Shown: positions 34,204 through 43,820 of the stretch, one piece after another
How the letters are laid out: each line of letters opens with the position of its first letter
Numbering within the stretch: the stretch's first letter is position 1
Assembly: GCA_963792855.1 (NCBI GenBank)
Contig: CAWBXZ010000018.1
Location: 1-64,000, forward strand
DNA length: 64,000 nucleotides
Reading direction: 5' to 3'
Source of the DNA: SG8-40 sp963792855
GTDB lineage: Bacteria > Pseudomonadota > Gammaproteobacteria > Burkholderiales > Eutrophovitaceae
The notes under the pieces: generated by a model
The model's database searches: none
What the model was told of the DNA's origin: nothing
Seen by the model: only the letters and a program-made list of their open reading frames with translations
Translations under genes and position numbers: made by a program

Positions 34204-34887
34204 ATGAAACCAAACCGGTTGATTTTCTTACTGCTGCTCTGCGTCTCCGTGGCCGGGTGCAGCTCCCGTATCATTGACAGCGGCGAGGGCCTGCCCGCTT
34301 ACCGTATCAGTGACGGCAGCCTGTGCCGGGCGCCGACGGGATTTGCCGAACTTGTCGCATCGTCCGGGACGAAGCAGCTGCGAGCCCTGTTCCTGTCATC
34401 GGCTCCGGCGGAAGACGTCGTTGCAGGGGTTTCCGATCTGCCGTCGAACGAGGAACTCGAAGCTGCTTTCTATCTGTCGTGCGGGGAATACGCCAACGGA
34501 GAACTTTCCAAGGCGGTATTCGAGCGCCAGCGGCGCATCTATCAATGGTTCCGCCTCGAACGCATGACGCGCGGAATCGAACGCTGGCGCGAAGAAGACG
34601 GCGGCTTCGAGATGCCTGGCAAGGTCTGCCATTTCGTTTTCAGCGGCGACAATCCGGATCCGCGCAATGTCACGCGACTGGTGCCGGCGCAAACCTCTGT
34701 CGATGACTGTGCCTTGTACGTCCATGAAAATGGCGGCACGCACCTGCTGCTCGGCTGCAGTGAGGGCCGCTGGAAGACCGGCTGGGCGGCGCAACCCCTG
34801 CGCGTTGGACCCAACGGCTGGGAGAACCGGCGTCGTTCGCCGGCCGGGACGCAATATGTGCCTGAGCCGAACTGCGGATGGGGCTGA
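34204..34887 (+). CDS. Putative lipoprotein, unknown function
   Basis: A ~227-residue protein with a lipoprotein signal (hydrophobic 'LIFLLLLCVSVAGC', lipobox VAGC, Cys at ~19). The mature part has several further Cys (CRAP, SCGE, KVCHF, DDCAL, GCSEG, PNCGW), likely disulfide-paired in the periplasm. No family recognised. Flanked by uup and the persulfide dioxygenase gene. In the 215 bases after it there is a GC-rich stem AACGCGGC/GCCGCGTT without a T-run, probably not a terminator. Confidence 0.72.
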   Translation: MKPNRLIFLLLLCVSVAGCSSRIIDSGEGLPAYRISDGSLCRAPTGFAELVASSGTKQLRALFLSSAPAEDVVAGVSDLPSNEELEAAFYLSCGEYANGELSKAVFERQRRIYQWFRLERMTRGIERWREEDGGFEMPGKVCHFVFSGDNPDPRNVTRLVPAQTSVDDCALYVHENGGTHLLLGCSEGRWKTGWAAQPLRVGPNGWENRRRSPAGTQYVPEPNCGWG

Positions 34888-35102
34888 CGGTACTGCCCGG
34901 AACCGGCGCTGCTGAAGGAAGCTTTCCGCAGGGAGCGCTGAATGTGTTCCGGGATTCTGCGCCCCATACAAACGCGGCGGCCGCCGTTCGGCCGCGTTCG
35001 CGCCGCAGCCAGTGCGCTCTTCGCGCGTTCTTCTGACCGGTGTCGATGGACGTATACTTTGTTTCGAACTGACGTATCGGTTCTTGTTGAGGAAAGGTCG
35101 CC

Positions 35103-36176
35103 ATGCTCATATTCCGACAACTGATCGACCCGCAATCGTCGACTTATACCTACCTGTTGGGCGACGAGAAGTCGCGCGAAGCAGTGCTGATCGATACCGT
35201 GTTCGAACAGGCCAGACGCGATGCCGCGCTGCTCAATGAACTTGGCCTCAAGCTGGTCGCGACGCTGGAAACGCATGTCCATGCGGATCATGTCACCGGA
35301 AGCTGGATGCTCAAGCGCCAGTTCGGCAGCGATATCGTTGTTGCGAAGTCCAGCGGCGCCAAAGGCGCCGATCGCTACATCGACCATGGCGACAAGGTTC
35401 GCTTCGGGGCCCGTTACGTGCAGGCGCGCGCCACACCGGGCCACACCGATGGTTGCATTACCTACGTGCTGGATGATGAAAGCCGGGCGTTTACCGGTGA
35501 CTGCCTGTTGATCCGGGGCAGTGGCCGGACCGATTTCCAGCAAGGCGATGCGCGCCGAATGTATCGTTCGGTGCATACGCAGATCTTTACGCTCCCCGAC
35601 CAGTGCCTGTTGTATCCGGGGCATGATTATCGCGGCCTGACGGTAACGAGTGTTGCCGAGGAGCGCAATTTCAATCCGCGGCTGGGCGGGCAGATTGGCG
35701 AGGCGGACTTTGCCGGTTACATGGAGAATCTGAACCTGCCGCATCCGAAGCAGATCGACAGGGCGGTCCCGGCGAACATGCGCTGCGGCGAACCGAGCGG
35801 CGAAGTCGATGCCCTGGATGCCCAGACCTGGGCACCGTTGATTTACACCTTTGCCGGCATCTGGGAAATCGAGCCGCCGGCCTACGAGGAAGTCGCAAAC
35901 AAGGTGCAGTTGATCGACGTGCGCGAGCCGGACGAATTCTCCGGACCGCTTGGTCACTTGCATGGCGCCCGTCTTATCCCGCTCGGCGAACTGAGCAAAC
36001 GCAGCGATGAAATCGATCGCGACCGGCCGGTTGTGGCGGTCTGCCGTTCCGGGGCCCGCTCGGCTCAGGCGGTGGTGCTGTTGCAGAAAGCAGGATTTTC
36101 CAAAGTTGCCAATCTGGCCGGAGGCATGTTGCGCTGGCGCGCTGCCGGCCATCCTGTTGAAGACGGCGGGCTCTAG
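35103..36176 (+). CDS. Persulfide dioxygenase-rhodanese fusion
   Basis: A 357-residue two-domain enzyme. Residues ~1-240 are an ETHE1-type metallo-beta-lactamase fold: THVHADH (56-62), 'ATPGHTDGC', 'FTGDCLL' and 'LLYPGHDYRG', the mononuclear iron ligands of persulfide dioxygenases. Residues ~265-355 are a rhodanese domain with the catalytic Cys in VCRSGARS. The fusion is a known form: the rhodanese makes or accepts glutathione persulfide, the dioxygenase oxidises it to sulfite and glutathione. GAGGAAAGG precedes the ATG. It links to glutathione supply by gshA. An aldo/keto reductase gene follows 45 bases later. Confidence 0.93.
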   Translation: MLIFRQLIDPQSSTYTYLLGDEKSREAVLIDTVFEQARRDAALLNELGLKLVATLETHVHADHVTGSWMLKRQFGSDIVVAKSSGAKGADRYIDHGDKVRFGARYVQARATPGHTDGCITYVLDDESRAFTGDCLLIRGSGRTDFQQGDARRMYRSVHTQIFTLPDQCLLYPGHDYRGLTVTSVAEERNFNPRLGGQIGEADFAGYMENLNLPHPKQIDRAVPANMRCGEPSGEVDALDAQTWAPLIYTFAGIWEIEPPAYEEVANKVQLIDVREPDEFSGPLGHLHGARLIPLGELSKRSDEIDRDRPVVAVCRSGARSAQAVVLLQKAGFSKVANLAGGMLRWRAAGHPVEDGGL

Positions 36177-36221
36177 CGTTTGACGAGCGCTTGTCCGTTC
36201 GACCGCTGAAAGGGAATGCAA

Positions 36222-37214
36222 ATGCGCTATCGATCGTTTGGCCGAACCGGTCTGAAAGTATCCGAGCTCGTTTTTGGCGGCGGCTGGGTGGGCGGCGTGC
36301 TGATCCATCAGGACGACGAGACCAAGCTCAGGGTTTTGCGCGACGCCGTCGATGCCGGAATCAACTGGGTCGATACGGCGACAAAATACGGTGACGGAAA
36401 ATCCGAGGAGGCACTGGGCCGGCTCCTTCCCGAACTTGACCGGAAACCTTACATCTCGACCAAAGTGATGCTCGACACGGCAAGGCTCGGCGATATCGCC
36501 GGGCAGGTGGAGCGCAGCGTGCATGAAAGCCTGGACCGCCTGAAACTCGATTCGGTCGATTTGCTTCAGTTGCACAACCCGCTGGGGGCGCAGGCAGTTG
36601 ACCCGAGCGCAAGCGGAAATGCCATTACGTCAGACCACGTTCTGGCGCGCGACGGCGTGGCGGATGCGCTGGACCGTGTTCGGGAGCAGGGCCTGACGAG
36701 GTTCATCGGCTTCACTGCGCTTGGGGATGCCACAAGCAGCCGGCGTGTGATTGATAGTGGGCGCTTCGACAGCGCGCAGATTTACTACAACCTGCTCAAC
36801 CCCAGCGCTGCCCGGCGGATGCCGGACCAATGGGCTGGGCAGGATTTCGACAATCTCATCGGAGCGTGCAAGCAACAGAACATGGCAACCATGGCGATCC
36901 GCGTGTTTGCCGCCGGTGTGCTTGCCAGCGATGAGCGCCACGGGCGTGAAGTGGTCATTGCGCGCGACGCCGGTCTGGAAGTCGAACAACGGCGCGCAGC
37001 CGCAGTGTTTGCTGCACTGGGCGAGCAGTATGGCAGCCGCGCGCGGACCGCGCTGCGTTACGTGCTCTCCAATCCCGATATCTCCTGTGCCGTCTTCGGG
37101 TTGGCGGAACTGTCGCATTTGCAGGAGGCGGTCGCAGCGGAGCAGGACGGGCCGTTGCCACAATCCGCCCTGGATCAACTCGAGCGCATTTATTCGGCAA
37201 ACTTCGGACTCTAG
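36222..37214 (+). CDS. Aldo/keto reductase
   Basis: A ~330-residue AKR barrel enzyme. Seen: 'RSFGRTGLKVSELVFGGG' start, 'WVDTATKYGDGKSE' with catalytic Asp and Tyr, 'ISTKVML' with the Lys, and 'DLLQLHNP' with the His. NADPH-dependent reduction of a carbonyl is expected. ATG at 36222 has AAGGGA at a better distance than the one at 36216. Transcribed with the persulfide dioxygenase gene; substrate unknown. Confidence 0.9.
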   Translation: MRYRSFGRTGLKVSELVFGGGWVGGVLIHQDDETKLRVLRDAVDAGINWVDTATKYGDGKSEEALGRLLPELDRKPYISTKVMLDTARLGDIAGQVERSVHESLDRLKLDSVDLLQLHNPLGAQAVDPSASGNAITSDHVLARDGVADALDRVREQGLTRFIGFTALGDATSSRRVIDSGRFDSAQIYYNLLNPSAARRMPDQWAGQDFDNLIGACKQQNMATMAIRVFAAGVLASDERHGREVVIARDAGLEVEQRRAAAVFAALGEQYGSRARTALRYVLSNPDISCAVFGLAELSHLQEAVAAEQDGPLPQSALDQLERIYSANFGL

Positions 37215-37678
37215 CCAGCGCCTGTTCCTCGCCGAACGCGTTTTGCGAAGCAATAACGCGGGCAATGCCTGAGATGATCCCGTTCGTCGCAGCAGCACTG
37301 CCAGTCGGCCTCTTACCCCGGCAGGCGGCGGAATCCTGTCGGTGCGGCCGTTGGTCAGCCAAGCGTGCATGGCGTGCGATGTTTGGCGTAAATTCCCCGC
37401 CGGATCCACGCGTACACTTTTGATTTGCGCCCCGACTGGGCGCTCCTGCGTTTATTGAATGCCCTGGCAAGGCAAAAAAACAATGCATTCAATACCCAAT
37501 GTATCCGAACAATAACCAAGGACCGCATAAACCATTGCGAAACAAGGCTGCTGATTGCGTGCGCGAATTGTTTGCATTGCATTCGCACGATTGTGGTGGT
37601 TGCAGCAGCGCATGATGCGTTAGGATACGCGCATAACTAGAACCTGAACCCGGCTTCCGTTACCAAGTTGTTCTTGTC
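37215..37678. promoter_or_regulatory. 464-base intergenic region with a 10-base inverted repeat
   Basis: Between the aldo/keto reductase and the large helicase gene. TATTGAATGC (37453-37462) and GCATTCAATA (37485-37494) form a perfect 10-base inverted repeat around 22 bases that include an A7 run. The stretch from ~37450 to 37640 is less GC-rich than its surroundings. No gene seen. It may hold the control region of the helicase-nuclease. Confidence 0.4.
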
Positions 37679-40600
37679 GTGAATCTCCAGACCCGGCGCC
37701 TGCTTGCGCTGCTTGATTATGCGCAGGAAACGATGCGCACGCGCTCGAGCGTTGTGCCGGACGTGCGCGAGCACGGCAGCTTTTTGCTGTTCGATCACCA
37801 GATTGCGGGTTTCGACGGGGCGCGGCCAGGGACAGACGGCCTCCAGGGTGATGACGAGGTCTGGCTGTCGGTGGAGCATCCGCATAGTCCGGAGGTGCCG
37901 CCCGAACCCGACAACATCTGGCTGATGCCCTGGTTGAGCGTCGGTGCCGCGGTGGAGGCGACGCCGGGGTTGGCGGACGAAATCGACGGCGCAGCACTCA
38001 TTGCCGCGGGTACCCACCGCGATTCGTCCAGGCCGGCCGCCGACCTTGCCACTGCCGCTGACCCGGTGATTGAGCGGAACGCGCGCGTGCGCCTTGCCGA
38101 TTATCGTTTTCGTGCCGAGGTGGAAAAACAGTATTCGGCGTATCTGCAATCGTTATGGAAACCGTGGTCCGAGCGAGAGCAACGTCGTCGCCGGCTGTCG
38201 CACCTGTACGTAGGATTATTTACGCTGCAGCAACAACTGGCTGGCGCACTGACCGAGAATCAACTCGAACTCGTGTGGGGCATGGGAATCGCCACACAGC
38301 GTCACCGCAGCGAGGACCGCACATCTGACCTCGTCAAGACCTATCCGTTGGTGACCCGTCCGGTCGACATCAGTTTTGACGCGCACACCAATTCTGCATT
38401 GATCCGCCCGCGAAACGTTGACCCCCGTCTCGAACTCGGCGTCTTTGTTTCACCAGACGAACCGGTTTTCTTGCAGGCCGAGAAAGCGGCTGAGGCAATT
38501 GTTGCCGAGTCCGAAGTTCCGGTCGTGCCGTTTGATCCGGAAAGCTACGCGCCGCTTCTCGACATTGCCCGCAAGGCGATTGGCGAGCACGGGGAGAGGC
38601 CGCTGGAGATCGCTGAAGGATGGGTATTGTTTGCCCGGCCGCGCGGCGCCAGTGTGGCGGGTCACGATCTCGAGCGGATGCGCCATGTCGTCGCGGAACT
38701 CGGTGACGCGCCCCTGCCCGGCGCGGTAGCGGCCCTTGTTACCGACCCGGATGACGACGCGGCAAAGGCCGATCTGCCCGCGTTTCGTGGCTACAGCACC
38801 ACCTATCGGGAGAACCTGGAAAGCGTGGCCGCGGAGGATTTGTTCTTCCCCAAGCCGTTCAATGATGAACAAGCGCGCGTCGCACAGCAACTGGAAGTGT
38901 CCGACGGCGTCGTCGTGCAAGGCCCGCCCGGCACCGGCAAGAGTCACACGATCGCCAACATTATCTGCCACTGGCTCGCGAACGGCCGGCGTGTGCTGGT
39001 TACGTCGATGCGCGACCCGGCCCTGGCGGTGCTGCGCGACCAGCTGCCGGAAATGATACGTCCGCTCGTGATCTCGCTGCTCGCCTCCGAGCAGGAAGGG
39101 GTGAAGCAGTTCGAGCGTTCGATCGAAAAAATCGCGAATGAAGTGCAGGACCTGAACCGGGACGTGCTGGCGCAGGAAATCGAGCGGCTGGAAACGACCA
39201 TCGATGCCATGCAAGGCAAGCTTGCGCGCCTTGACCGCGACCTGACACGATGGGCGAAGCTCAATCTTTCGCGCATTGACCTTCAGGGCCAGAGCATTGA
39301 TCCGCAGGATGCCGCCCACGAAGTCATGCACAACGTCGGCCGCTTCGAATGGATTCCGGATGCGCTCGGTGTGGGCCCGCAGTATGCGCCGCAGTTTGAC
39401 GAGTCCGACATCGAGCGGCTGCGCGAGGCGCGTGCGCAGCTTGGTCCCGACATCGAATACGTCGGCTGTGATCTGCCCGCACTGGCCGACCTGCCCGATG
39501 CGTTCGAACTGGTCAAGGTCCACGATCAGCTGTTGCGGTTCGCCCGCCTCAACGAACAGTCACGTGCCAGTGACTTGCCCTGGCCTGCCGATGCGGATGC
39601 CGAGACATTGCTGATGGCACGGGATCTGGCGAACGCGGTACAGGCAGTCAGAACCCGGCATCACGAGATTTTTTCGGCGAAATTGCCGTGGAGCCAGGAA
39701 GCCATCGCGCGCATCCGGCGGCGCGACCCCAAAGAGGTATTTGACGCGATCGACATGCTTGCCGGTGATATCGACGCTGCCGCACAGCAGCAATCGCAGT
39801 TCCTCGCGCGCCCGGTGCAGCTGCCCGAGGCAGCACTGACTGACAGTGACTTTCTGCGCGCGCTGGACAACCTGGTTCATGGGCGGCGCGCTTTCGCGCT
39901 GACCGCTTTCGGCAAGGCAACCGCGCGCAAGCTGATTCAGGCGGTGCAGGTCAACGGGTTGCGCCCGGTGAGTCAGGAAGACTGGCAGCACGTTGCCGAT
40001 TTCGTCGCGATGCAGCGCCAGCGGCGCGAACTCACGGCGCGCTGGAATGTTCTTGCGCCGCAAGCCGGGTTCCGTCCGGTGCTGTCGGTGGAGGCGCAAG
40101 GCGGGCTGTCGGTTCGCTCCCAGTTTGCCTTGTATGAAGAAATTCGCCGCTTGTTCCACCAACGGCAGACGGTCGCGGCCGAGGCGGCAAAAGTATTTCC
40201 CGGCTGGTCGCGGGCAGCGGCGATTGCCGAGGATCCGGACGCTCTGGACGCGCTTGCCAATGCGCTTGAATACCATCTCACGCGCAGCAGTCTCAGCGAG
40301 GTTTCGGTTTTCGTCGATGGCGTGCGCAATAAGCTCGAGGACTGCAGCGGCCGGTTGGTGGACGCCATGCGTGCCTTCGTGACGCATCGCCTTGGAAAGC
40401 CGGTTTTTGACGAAACAGCGCTCATCAGCGGCTGGGGTGAACTGATGGAGGAGCTCGAGCGGCTCCACCAGCTTGCCGCGCCGCTGCAAACGGTCAAGGA
40501 CGTCACGCGGCGAATATTCCGGTCGGGAGGTGTCAAGCTGGCAACGCTGCTCGCAGCCCCCGACCAACCCAAGGGCAATGATTTGCTGCCGCATACATTC

Positions 40601-42229
40601 ATGCGTGACTGGCGTTTGCGCCGCCTGGCAACGCATATCGCGGCGATTGATTCACAGGCGGAATCGAAAAAACTCAACGAGATGCGTACCGCTGCAGAGA
40701 GCGATCTGGCGCATCTGTACGAGGAACTGGTGGTGCGCCGCACCTGGTTCACGCTGGCCGAGCGCGTGACGCCGAGCGTGCGCGCGGCGCTGCAAGGTTA
40801 CCTGAATGCCATTCAGCGTATCGGAAAGGGAACGGGCAAGCGCGCCGTGCGCTACCGGCAGGATGCGCGCTATGCCGCCAGCGCAGCCTACGGTGCGATC
40901 CCGTGCTGGATCATGCCGCACCATCGCGTCTCGGAAGCGCTGCCGGCGCAGCTGGGAAGTTTTGACCTGGTTGTCATTGACGAATCGTCGCAGTCGGACC
41001 TGTCCGTGCTGCCGATTCTGTTGCGGGCGAAAAAGATTCTGGTCGTCGGTGATGACCGGCAAGTTTCGCCGCAGGCAATCGGCATGCCGGAAGATCGCCT
41101 CCGGGCGTTGATGCAGCGTCACCTTGCCGAGCAGGTTCCCTTGTATCGGGCCCAGCTCTCGCCGGACCGGTCACTTTACGACCTCGCCCGTGTCGTCTTC
41201 GCCAGTAGCAGCGTGATGTTGCGCGAGCATTTCCGCTGCGTGGCGCCAATCATCGAATACGCACGGCGGGAGTTCTACAACAATGAAATCTATCCGTTGC
41301 GCCTGCCGCGTGCCTCCGAGCGCATCGATCCGCCGTTACAGGACGTGCTGATTACCAATGGCCATCGCGACGGCAGCGTCAACGAGCAGGAAGCGGATTT
41401 CATCGTGCGTGACATCGTGCGTCGTACCCAGGAGCCGAAACTGCAACATCGCAGTATCGGGGTGGTGTCGCTGCTGGGCGAAGAGCAGGCGCTGCGCATC
41501 TGGGAGCGTTTGCTCGACGAACTCGGGCCGGAACTGATTCGCCGCCATGACATTACCTGCGGCGATGCGCGCATGTTCCAGGGGCGGGAACGCGACATCA
41601 TGTATCTGACGATGGTCGCGGCGCCCAACGACGTCGGTGCGCCGCTGGGCCGCGATACGTTTGCGCAGCGTTTTAACGTGGCAGCTTCACGCGCCCGCGA
41701 CCAGATGGTACTGGTGCGGTCCGTGGATATCGAGCACCTGTCGGAGTCGGACCGGTTGCGCCGGGGGCTGATCCGGCATTTTGCGCAGCCGTTTGGCGAA
41801 CAGCCGGTTCAGGTGAAGGCGACGCGGGAACTGTGCGAGTCCGAACTGGAGCGCCATGTGTACGACTGGCTGACTGCCCAGGGCTACCGGGTCATGCCGC
41901 AGGTGAGGGTGGGCGCGTACAAGGTGGACATGGTGGTCGAAGGCGAGAACGACACGCGCCTGGCGGTTGAATGCGACGGCGACCGATACGAGGGAGCGGA
42001 GCAGTGGATGCAGGCGATCCGCCGGCAGCGCGCGCTCGAACGCACCGGTTGGGTATTCTGGCGTTGCTTTGCGACCAGTTTTCTGCGGCGCAAGGCGGAA
42101 GTGCTCGAAGATCTGCGCGAGGCGCTGTCTGCCCAGGGTATCGAGCCGACCCGCTCCGGCGGCTGGGCGCGGCGCAAGGTGACGGAGACGCGACGGGTGC
42201 TGGCATCGTCCGCGGCCCGTGCGGCATGA
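37679..42229 (+). CDS. UPF1-like SF1 helicase with C-terminal Vsr-like nuclease
   Basis: A 1516-residue protein. Order: an N-terminal ~390-residue region of unknown fold; Walker A GPPGTGKSHT at ~415; ~680 residues rich in helix and likely coiled coil ('RLETTIDAMQGKLARLDRDL' type); Walker B VVIDESSQSD at ~1096; LVVGDDRQVSP at ~1120; 'LREHFRC' motif IV-like; 'FNVAASRARDQMVLVRS' (motifs V-VI) at ~1331; and from ~1385 a small PD-(D/E)XK/Vsr-like domain: 'ELERHVYDWLTAQGYRVMPQ', 'YKVDMVVE', 'LAVECDGDRYE', 'RQRALERTGW'. Large UPF1-like helicases fused to nucleases are common in anti-phage systems; no other defence gene is adjacent. Start is GTG with no clear ribosome-binding site; an in-frame stop at 37634 leaves little room for another. 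Confidence 0.88.
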   Translation: MNLQTRRLLALLDYAQETMRTRSSVVPDVREHGSFLLFDHQIAGFDGARPGTDGLQGDDEVWLSVEHPHSPEVPPEPDNIWLMPWLSVGAAVEATPGLADEIDGAALIAAGTHRDSSRPAADLATAADPVIERNARVRLADYRFRAEVEKQYSAYLQSLWKPWSEREQRRRRLSHLYVGLFTLQQQLAGALTENQLELVWGMGIATQRHRSEDRTSDLVKTYPLVTRPVDISFDAHTNSALIRPRNVDPRLELGVFVSPDEPVFLQAEKAAEAIVAESEVPVVPFDPESYAPLLDIARKAIGEHGERPLEIAEGWVLFARPRGASVAGHDLERMRHVVAELGDAPLPGAVAALVTDPDDDAAKADLPAFRGYSTTYRENLESVAAEDLFFPKPFNDEQARVAQQLEVSDGVVVQGPPGTGKSHTIANIICHWLANGRRVLVTSMRDPALAVLRDQLPEMIRPLVISLLASEQEGVKQFERSIEKIANEVQDLNRDVLAQEIERLETTIDAMQGKLARLDRDLTRWAKLNLSRIDLQGQSIDPQDAAHEVMHNVGRFEWIPDALGVGPQYAPQFDESDIERLREARAQLGPDIEYVGCDLPALADLPDAFELVKVHDQLLRFARLNEQSRASDLPWPADADAETLLMARDLANAVQAVRTRHHEIFSAKLPWSQEAIARIRRRDPKEVFDAIDMLAGDIDAAAQQQSQFLARPVQLPEAALTDSDFLRALDNLVHGRRAFALTAFGKATARKLIQAVQVNGLRPVSQEDWQHVADFVAMQRQRRELTARWNVLAPQAGFRPVLSVEAQGGLSVRSQFALYEEIRRLFHQRQTVAAEAAKVFPGWSRAAAIAEDPDALDALANALEYHLTRSSLSEVSVFVDGVRNKLEDCSGRLVDAMRAFVTHRLGKPVFDETALISGWGELMEELERLHQLAAPLQTVKDVTRRIFRSGGVKLATLLAAPDQPKGNDLLPHTFMRDWRLRRLATHIAAIDSQAESKKLNEMRTAAESDLAHLYEELVVRRTWFTLAERVTPSVRAALQGYLNAIQRIGKGTGKRAVRYRQDARYAASAAYGAIPCWIMPHHRVSEALPAQLGSFDLVVIDESSQSDLSVLPILLRAKKILVVGDDRQVSPQAIGMPEDRLRALMQRHLAEQVPLYRAQLSPDRSLYDLARVVFASSSVMLREHFRCVAPIIEYARREFYNNEIYPLRLPRASERIDPPLQDVLITNGHRDGSVNEQEADFIVRDIVRRTQEPKLQHRSIGVVSLLGEEQALRIWERLLDELGPELIRRHDITCGDARMFQGRERDIMYLTMVAAPNDVGAPLGRDTFAQRFNVAASRARDQMVLVRSVDIEHLSESDRLRRGLIRHFAQPFGEQPVQVKATRELCESELERHVYDWLTAQGYRVMPQVRVGAYKVDMVVEGENDTRLAVECDGDRYEGAEQWMQAIRRQRALERTGWVFWRCFATSFLRRKAEVLEDLREALSAQGIEPTRSGGWARRKVTETRRVLASSAARAA

Positions 42230-42518
42230 TTCCCGGCGGCATGTGCTGCATCCGGGCGCGCGGCGCCAACGGTATCGGGTTTCGCAGGCGTACACTTGCT
42301 GTAGTGTGAAGCACCAGCCGTTAGCGGCCTTGTCCGGCCGTTTGCACACTGGCGACGGGCAGGTTCGCCAACGCAACCGCTGACGAGGGATCTTCAGACG
42401 GCGATGTGCAGTGTTTTGCCGGTGGCCGCGCGTCCCGCGCGGAATCCGCGGAACACCGGCAGGTTTGCCGTTGTCGCATACTCCGTGTCGCGTAGCTTGA
42501 TTACCAAGGAGGCAAGCC

Positions 42519-43541
42519 ATGAATATCAAGGAACTCAAGTCGGTGGCCGCGGCGATCGTCGCGAAACAGAAAGGCGTGCTCGCGGCGGATGAAAGCAGTC
42601 CGACGATAAAGAAACGATTCGATTCGATCAAGCTCGAATCCACCGAAGAACACCGGCGCCGTTACCGTGAGCTGCTGTTCACCGCGCCAGGGATCGAGCA
42701 GTACATTGGCGGGGTGATCCTTTTTGACGAGACGCTGCGCCAGGCAACCGCGGAAGGGGTGCCGTTCGCGGACGTGTTGTCCGGCCGCGGCATCACTCCG
42801 GGAATCAAGGTCGACAAGGGCGCAAAACCGCTGGCCGGATATCCGGGTGAGCGTGTGACCGAAGGTCTGGACGGATTGCGCGACCGGCTTGCCGAGTACC
42901 GCAAACTTGGCGCCAGGTTCGCCAAGTGGCGTGCGGTCATCGATATCGACGAGCATGACATACCGTCGCCGTTCGGTGTCCACGCAAATGCGCATGCGCT
43001 CGCACGCTACGCCGCCCTATGCCAGGAAGCCGACATCGTTCCCATCGTCGAGCCCGAGGTGTTGATGGACGGGGCACACGACATTGCCCGCTGCGAGGTC
43101 GTGACGTCCAGCGTGCTCGAAGAGGTGTTTACGCAGCTCGATGCGCACCGGGTCGTGTTCGACGCCATGCTGCTCAAACCGAACATGGTTATTCCGGGCA
43201 AGAAATGTCCCCGACAGGCGAGTGTCACCGAGGTGGCCGAGGCGACGATTCGTTGCCTGGCGCGCTACGTCCCGGCGGCCGTGCCGGGGATCGTTTTCCT
43301 CTCCGGCGGGCAGAGCGCGGAGGACGCCACCGACCATCTCAATGCCATGAATGCGATGGGCACGCATCCCTGGGAGGTCAGTTTCTCCTACGGGCGCGCG
43401 CTGCAAGCGCCGGTGCTGGAGACCTGGAAGGGGAAGGAGACGAATTTCGTCGCGGCGCAGGCGGCGCTGCTCAAGCGCAGCCGCCTCAACGGACTGGCGC
43501 GCGACGGTCAGTACAACCGCGCCATGGAAGCCGCCGACTGA
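42519..43541 (+). CDS. Fructose-bisphosphate aldolase class I
   Basis: A 340-residue class I aldolase that splits fructose-1,6-bisphosphate by a Schiff base. Seen: 'GVLAADESSPTIKKRF', 'KWRAVIDI', 'IVEPEVLMDG', the Schiff-base Lys in 'MLLKPNMV', and 'FLSGGQSAEDAT'. This is the eukaryote-like class I form found in some proteobacteria. AAGGAGG precedes the ATG. The 289 bases before it, after the helicase, hold no gene that I see. Confidence 0.95.
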   Translation: MNIKELKSVAAAIVAKQKGVLAADESSPTIKKRFDSIKLESTEEHRRRYRELLFTAPGIEQYIGGVILFDETLRQATAEGVPFADVLSGRGITPGIKVDKGAKPLAGYPGERVTEGLDGLRDRLAEYRKLGARFAKWRAVIDIDEHDIPSPFGVHANAHALARYAALCQEADIVPIVEPEVLMDGAHDIARCEVVTSSVLEEVFTQLDAHRVVFDAMLLKPNMVIPGKKCPRQASVTEVAEATIRCLARYVPAAVPGIVFLSGGQSAEDATDHLNAMNAMGTHPWEVSFSYGRALQAPVLETWKGKETNFVAAQAALLKRSRLNGLARDGQYNRAMEAAD

Positions 43542-43820
43542 CTGCCGGTGCCGGACCGGCAAACCGTGAAGCTGGCGTCGGTGCGGCAACGGTTGCGTCG
43601 GTCGCCCCCGGCTCTGCCTCCTCCGGACACCTGTCCTGCACTCCCATATCTCTGCTTCAGCCGGGCGCTGCCTTCGCTGGCACCAGGCTGGTGTCGCCGC
43701 GTTGCGGGGGCGTCGGGAAAAAGTCTGGTGCCGATGAAAAATAGTTGGTGATATTTTTTGTTGTTTCGCATTTAATACGCACCGTTTCGATTGTGACCGC
43801 CTCTTTACAGGGAAACCGAT

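Noticed and set aside
34942..35110. GC-rich hairpin AACGCGGC/GCCGCGTT as a terminator
   Set aside because: No T-run follows on either strand and the loop is itself GC-rich; more likely chance pairing.
34542..36575. A 677-residue leftward open frame
   Set aside because: It is antisense to the lipoprotein, persulfide dioxygenase and aldo/keto reductase genes, all of which have clear motifs and ribosome-binding sites.
37425..37640. A 71-residue rightward open frame before the helicase gene
   Set aside because: It has no signal, domain or good ribosome-binding site; Cys/His content looks accidental.
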